The notes under the pieces: model-generated | What the model saw: only the letters and a program-made list of their open reading frames with translations | Databases searched by the model: none | Told to the model about the DNA's origin: nothing | Program-made: the position numbers and the translations under genes | Part shown: in pieces, positions 4,765-6,787 of the stretch | Position numbering within the stretch: the first letter of the stretch is position 1 | How the letters are laid out: each line of letters opens with the position of its first letter | From: an uncultured Lachnospiraceae bacterium | Lineage (GTDB): Bacteria > Bacillota_A > Clostridia > Lachnospirales > Lachnospiraceae | Assembly (NCBI GenBank): GCA_902801585.1 | Contig: CADCIU010000084.1 | Span: 1-6,787, forward strand | DNA: 6,787 nt | Direction of reading: 5' to 3'

Positions 4765-6629
4765 ATTGTCCATTTTGCAATACGTCATTGCCTGCAGGAG
4801 CCGGTGTCTGTCACAGATGCGGAAGAAGTCTGTCCGGCGGATCCGGTGATCAGCGGGACAGACGGACGCGGATCGACGGGCGCAGACCTTCGCGTTCCGG
4901 CCGGGACAGCGCGGATCGGGGCCGGGACAGTTCGTATGACCGGAGAAGCACCTACGGCCGGGACAGCACCTACAGCGGAGAGAGCATAGGCCGGGGCTCC
5001 GGCAGTACCTACGACCGGGATCTTGCTTACGGCAGAGAGAACACTGATCGGGATCGGGGCAGCACTTACGGCCGGGACAATACCTACGGCCGGGACAGCA
5101 CCTACGGCCGGGACAGCACCTACGGCCGGGACAGCACCTACGGCCGGGATAACACATACGGCCGCGGCAGAGACGCCGGAAGCGGCGGATATTACGGCGG
5201 CGGGAACCGCAGAGAAGCAGGAAGGCGTCCCGGCATGGGCGGGAACGATGATTCGTCGAGATCGAAAATCATCGCTGTGATCCTTGCAGTCGCAGCAGCC
5301 GTGATCCTGATCGGCGGCGGCGCAGCCCTGTGGGGCTCCCTGCACAAAAAGGACCCGGATTCAAGCGGCACTGTGGCGGCGCAGCAGGATCTGACCGATC
5401 CTTCTTCCGATGATGCGGGGGACAGCCTTCCGGAGGATCAGACACCGCCGGAGGATCAGACGCCGCCGGAGGATCAGACACCACCGGAGGACAATACGCT
5501 TGCGGACGAAGCGCAGCCAGAGGACACCACTCCTGCGGACGATGCGCTGTCAGAAGACAGTGCACAGGATACGGATGAGGAACCTTCCGGCGATGCGCCT
5601 GCTAAGGGCTATATGGCAGCTGCCGGGAATGATTCCCCTCTGTACTATTTCCGGCCGCTGACCGAGGGGGATGAAAGGATCCTCTATGATGCTATGTTCG
5701 AGCTGTCACAGGTCGACGGGACAACGTCAGAGCTGACTTTGTATGTTGACACAAATCCCGCGGACGAGGAATTCATGGCAGTGTACGGCAAGGCAGTGGA
5801 TTATCTGCACACGGATCACCCCGAATTCTTCTGGGGATCGAATTTCAGATGGGAATATTACTCCGATCCGGAACCGGACGGCAAATATAAAGTGGTGTTC
5901 AGACGGGATTTTGATGTTTCCGAGTACAGGGATGAGGCAGAAAGGCTGGAAGCCGCTGTGGATGACTTTATGTCCGACATCGATCTGTCCCGGTCAGCTC
6001 CCGACATCGCGCTTCAGATTCACGACAAACTGCTCGAACTCACGGAATATGATTACGAGTCTTATGAGGACGGTTCCGGTGAAGCCGAAGGCTCTGAACC
6101 ATATGTCTATACCGCCTACGGGGCTCTTGTGGAGAATCACAAGGGAGAGTCCAATATGGCTGTATGTGCCGGCTATGCAGCTGCTTATCAGTACCTGCTC
6201 CAGAGGTCAGGGATCCGATGTATCGTCATTCAGGGATCAGCCGGGGACAGCGAAGAGAATATGGATCTGCACGCCTGGAATCTGGTGGAACTTGACGGGG
6301 AATGGTATGAGACAGACTGCACGTGGGATGACAACGTTCACGACAGTCACGGCGATGAGGAGGAAGGCATTCTGTCAGAGGCAATAGCGGACGACTGGTA
6401 CAGGAATACGATCGATCATTATCTGTTCCAGGTGACAACGGACTATATTACGTACTTTGAACCGGGGGATGACTTCACTTACAACAGTGAAAACGGATGG
6501 GCTACATTCCTGGGCAGTTCAGTGCATTTCCGAAATGACGAGGATGATCTCGAGGAGACCGGGGACTATTCGACGCTCGTCGCACCGATTGCTGAGGGAA
6601 CGAAGTATTCTTACGAAAATATCAGATAA
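4761..6629 (+). CDS. Zinc-ribbon, membrane-anchored transglutaminase-like protein
   Basis: A 622-residue protein with a clear order of parts. Residues 3-20 form a zinc ribbon (C3xxC6, C17xxC20). About 22-165 is an Arg/Asp/Ser/Tyr/Gly-rich disordered stretch with STYGRD repeats. About 168-194 is one transmembrane helix. About 195-285 is a very acidic Pro-rich linker with PEDQTP repeats. About 290-622 is the C-terminal region, with a transglutaminase-like core containing C469 (NMAVCAGYAAAYQYLL), H504 (DLHAWNLV) and D519 (ETDCTWDD). The basic N-side suggests the ribbon is cytoplasmic and the catalytic domain outside. The substrate is unknown; such domains can be proteases, cross-linkers or amidases. 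ATG 4761 is chosen over 4755 because GGAGG (4750-4754) abuts 4755 but lies 6 nt from 4761. The start overlaps the mog stop. Zinc-ribbon plus TM plus transglutaminase proteins occur in Clostridia, but I know no characterised one. Confidence 0.85.
   Translation: MNCPFCNTSLPAGAGVCHRCGRSLSGGSGDQRDRRTRIDGRRPSRSGRDSADRGRDSSYDRRSTYGRDSTYSGESIGRGSGSTYDRDLAYGRENTDRDRGSTYGRDNTYGRDSTYGRDSTYGRDSTYGRDNTYGRGRDAGSGGYYGGGNRREAGRRPGMGGNDDSSRSKIIAVILAVAAAVILIGGGAALWGSLHKKDPDSSGTVAAQQDLTDPSSDDAGDSLPEDQTPPEDQTPPEDQTPPEDNTLADEAQPEDTTPADDALSEDSAQDTDEEPSGDAPAKGYMAAAGNDSPLYYFRPLTEGDERILYDAMFELSQVDGTTSELTLYVDTNPADEEFMAVYGKAVDYLHTDHPEFFWGSNFRWEYYSDPEPDGKYKVVFRRDFDVSEYRDEAERLEAAVDDFMSDIDLSRSAPDIALQIHDKLLELTEYDYESYEDGSGEAEGSEPYVYTAYGALVENHKGESNMAVCAGYAAAYQYLLQRSGIRCIVIQGSAGDSEENMDLHAWNLVELDGEWYETDCTWDDNVHDSHGDEEEGILSEAIADDWYRNTIDHYLFQVTTDYITYFEPGDDFTYNSENGWATFLGSSVHFRNDEDDLEETGDYSTLVAPIAEGTKYSYENIR
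5061..5168 (+). repeat. 18-bp tandem repeat encoding STYGRD
   Basis: Six tandem 18-bp units (consensus AGCACCTACGGCCGGGAC) encode residues 101-136 as STYGRD or NTYGRD; the last unit ends in Gly. Degenerate relatives lie upstream at residues 63-74 and 82-93. The three middle copies are nearly identical, so slippage would alter length in steps of six residues without changing frame. Confidence 0.9.
5430..5501 (+). repeat. 18-bp tandem repeat encoding PEDQTP
   Basis: Four 18-bp units encode PEDQTP three times and then PEDNTL (residues 224-247), on the C-terminal side of the membrane helix. Looser copies of the PED-TP theme continue to about residue 260. This is an independent in-frame minisatellite in the same gene, giving a stiff acidic spacer. 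Confidence 0.85.
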
Positions 6630-6637
6630 GAATAATC

Positions 6638-6687
6638 AAAAAGGGGCTGTTGCACTTAGTTAAATTTTTAGGGCGGCAGTCTTTTTT
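6638..6687 (+). terminator. Intrinsic terminator of the mog operon
   Basis: AAAAAGGGGCTGTTGC (6638-6653) pairs with GCGGCAGTCTTTTTT (6673-6687) with one bulged G (6646) and several G-U pairs, around a 19-nt loop, ending in six T. It starts 9 nt after the stop at 6629. The long loop makes it less compact than the ddh terminator. Confidence 0.6.
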
Positions 6688-6787
6688 GTTGGCAGAGGGA
6701 TGGAAGGGCCCGGGGAGAAGGTGTTGAATTCGCGGAGTTTTACTAAGATCTTTCTGTCGTTCGAGAGAGGGACCGCACCGAAACTCG
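6688..6787. other. Right-end stretch with no recognised gene
   Basis: No convincing start, ribosome site, RNA gene or repeat is seen. On the minus strand a frame entering from the window edge stays open to about 6660 (ending TKKTAALKI), which could be the tail of a gene beyond the edge or chance. Confidence 0.3.

Noticed and set aside
4720..5157. Minus-strand frame rich in CCPGRR repeats, and the plus-strand frame reading TAGTAP repeats at 5023-5280
   Set aside because: Both arise because the 18-bp tandem repeat keeps all frames open; neither has a ribosome site.

Overview
The window looks like a chromosomal segment of a moderately GC-rich Clostridia, most likely Lachnospiraceae-like. The reasons are strong AGGAGG-type ribosome binding sites, a divergent clostridial-type thymidylate synthase, an AraC-type regulator of the Lachnospiraceae style, and a meso-diaminopimelate dehydrogenase. 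This placement is inference; no marker gene is present.

Layout, left to right. (1) Positions 1-158 are a giant, almost perfect palindrome built from 22-23 bp units around GGGGACGGTTCTTCTG. (2) thyA (159-1001, minus) and a D-2-hydroxyacid dehydrogenase gene (1187-2134, plus) diverge from a shared 185-bp intergenic region with back-to-back promoters. (3) A second palindrome of the same family (2140-2258) plus a half copy (2260-2292) follow the dehydrogenase stop. The two-gene block is therefore bracketed by palindromes, each directly behind a stop codon. (4) 2297-2912 is a gene graveyard: a short internal piece of a DUF4867-like cupin gene runs, out of frame, into the DNA-binding part of an AraC-family regulator. 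(5) A good sigma-A-like promoter (2951-2979), another half copy of the repeat (3004-3036) lying in the leader, and ddh (3083-4069) with an intrinsic terminator. (6) A two-gene operon: a MogA/MoaB-fold protein (4213-4764) and, with an ATGA overlap, a 622-residue zinc-ribbon / low-complexity / transmembrane / transglutaminase-like protein (4761-6629), closed by a terminator. (7) The last 100 bases hold nothing I recognise.

The metabolic genes are unrelated to one another: dTMP synthesis, 2-ketoacid reduction, lysine/peptidoglycan precursor synthesis and a molybdopterin-type enzyme fold. What ties the left half together is the repeat family, which resembles REP-like palindromic elements. It sits at gene 3' ends, next to decayed genes and inside the ddh 5' leader. 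No transposase gene is present, so the elements would have to be mobilised in trans, if they move at all. The most unusual protein is the one at 4761-6629. Its Cys-His-Asp triad is visible, and its linkers are made of in-frame 18-bp tandem repeats.
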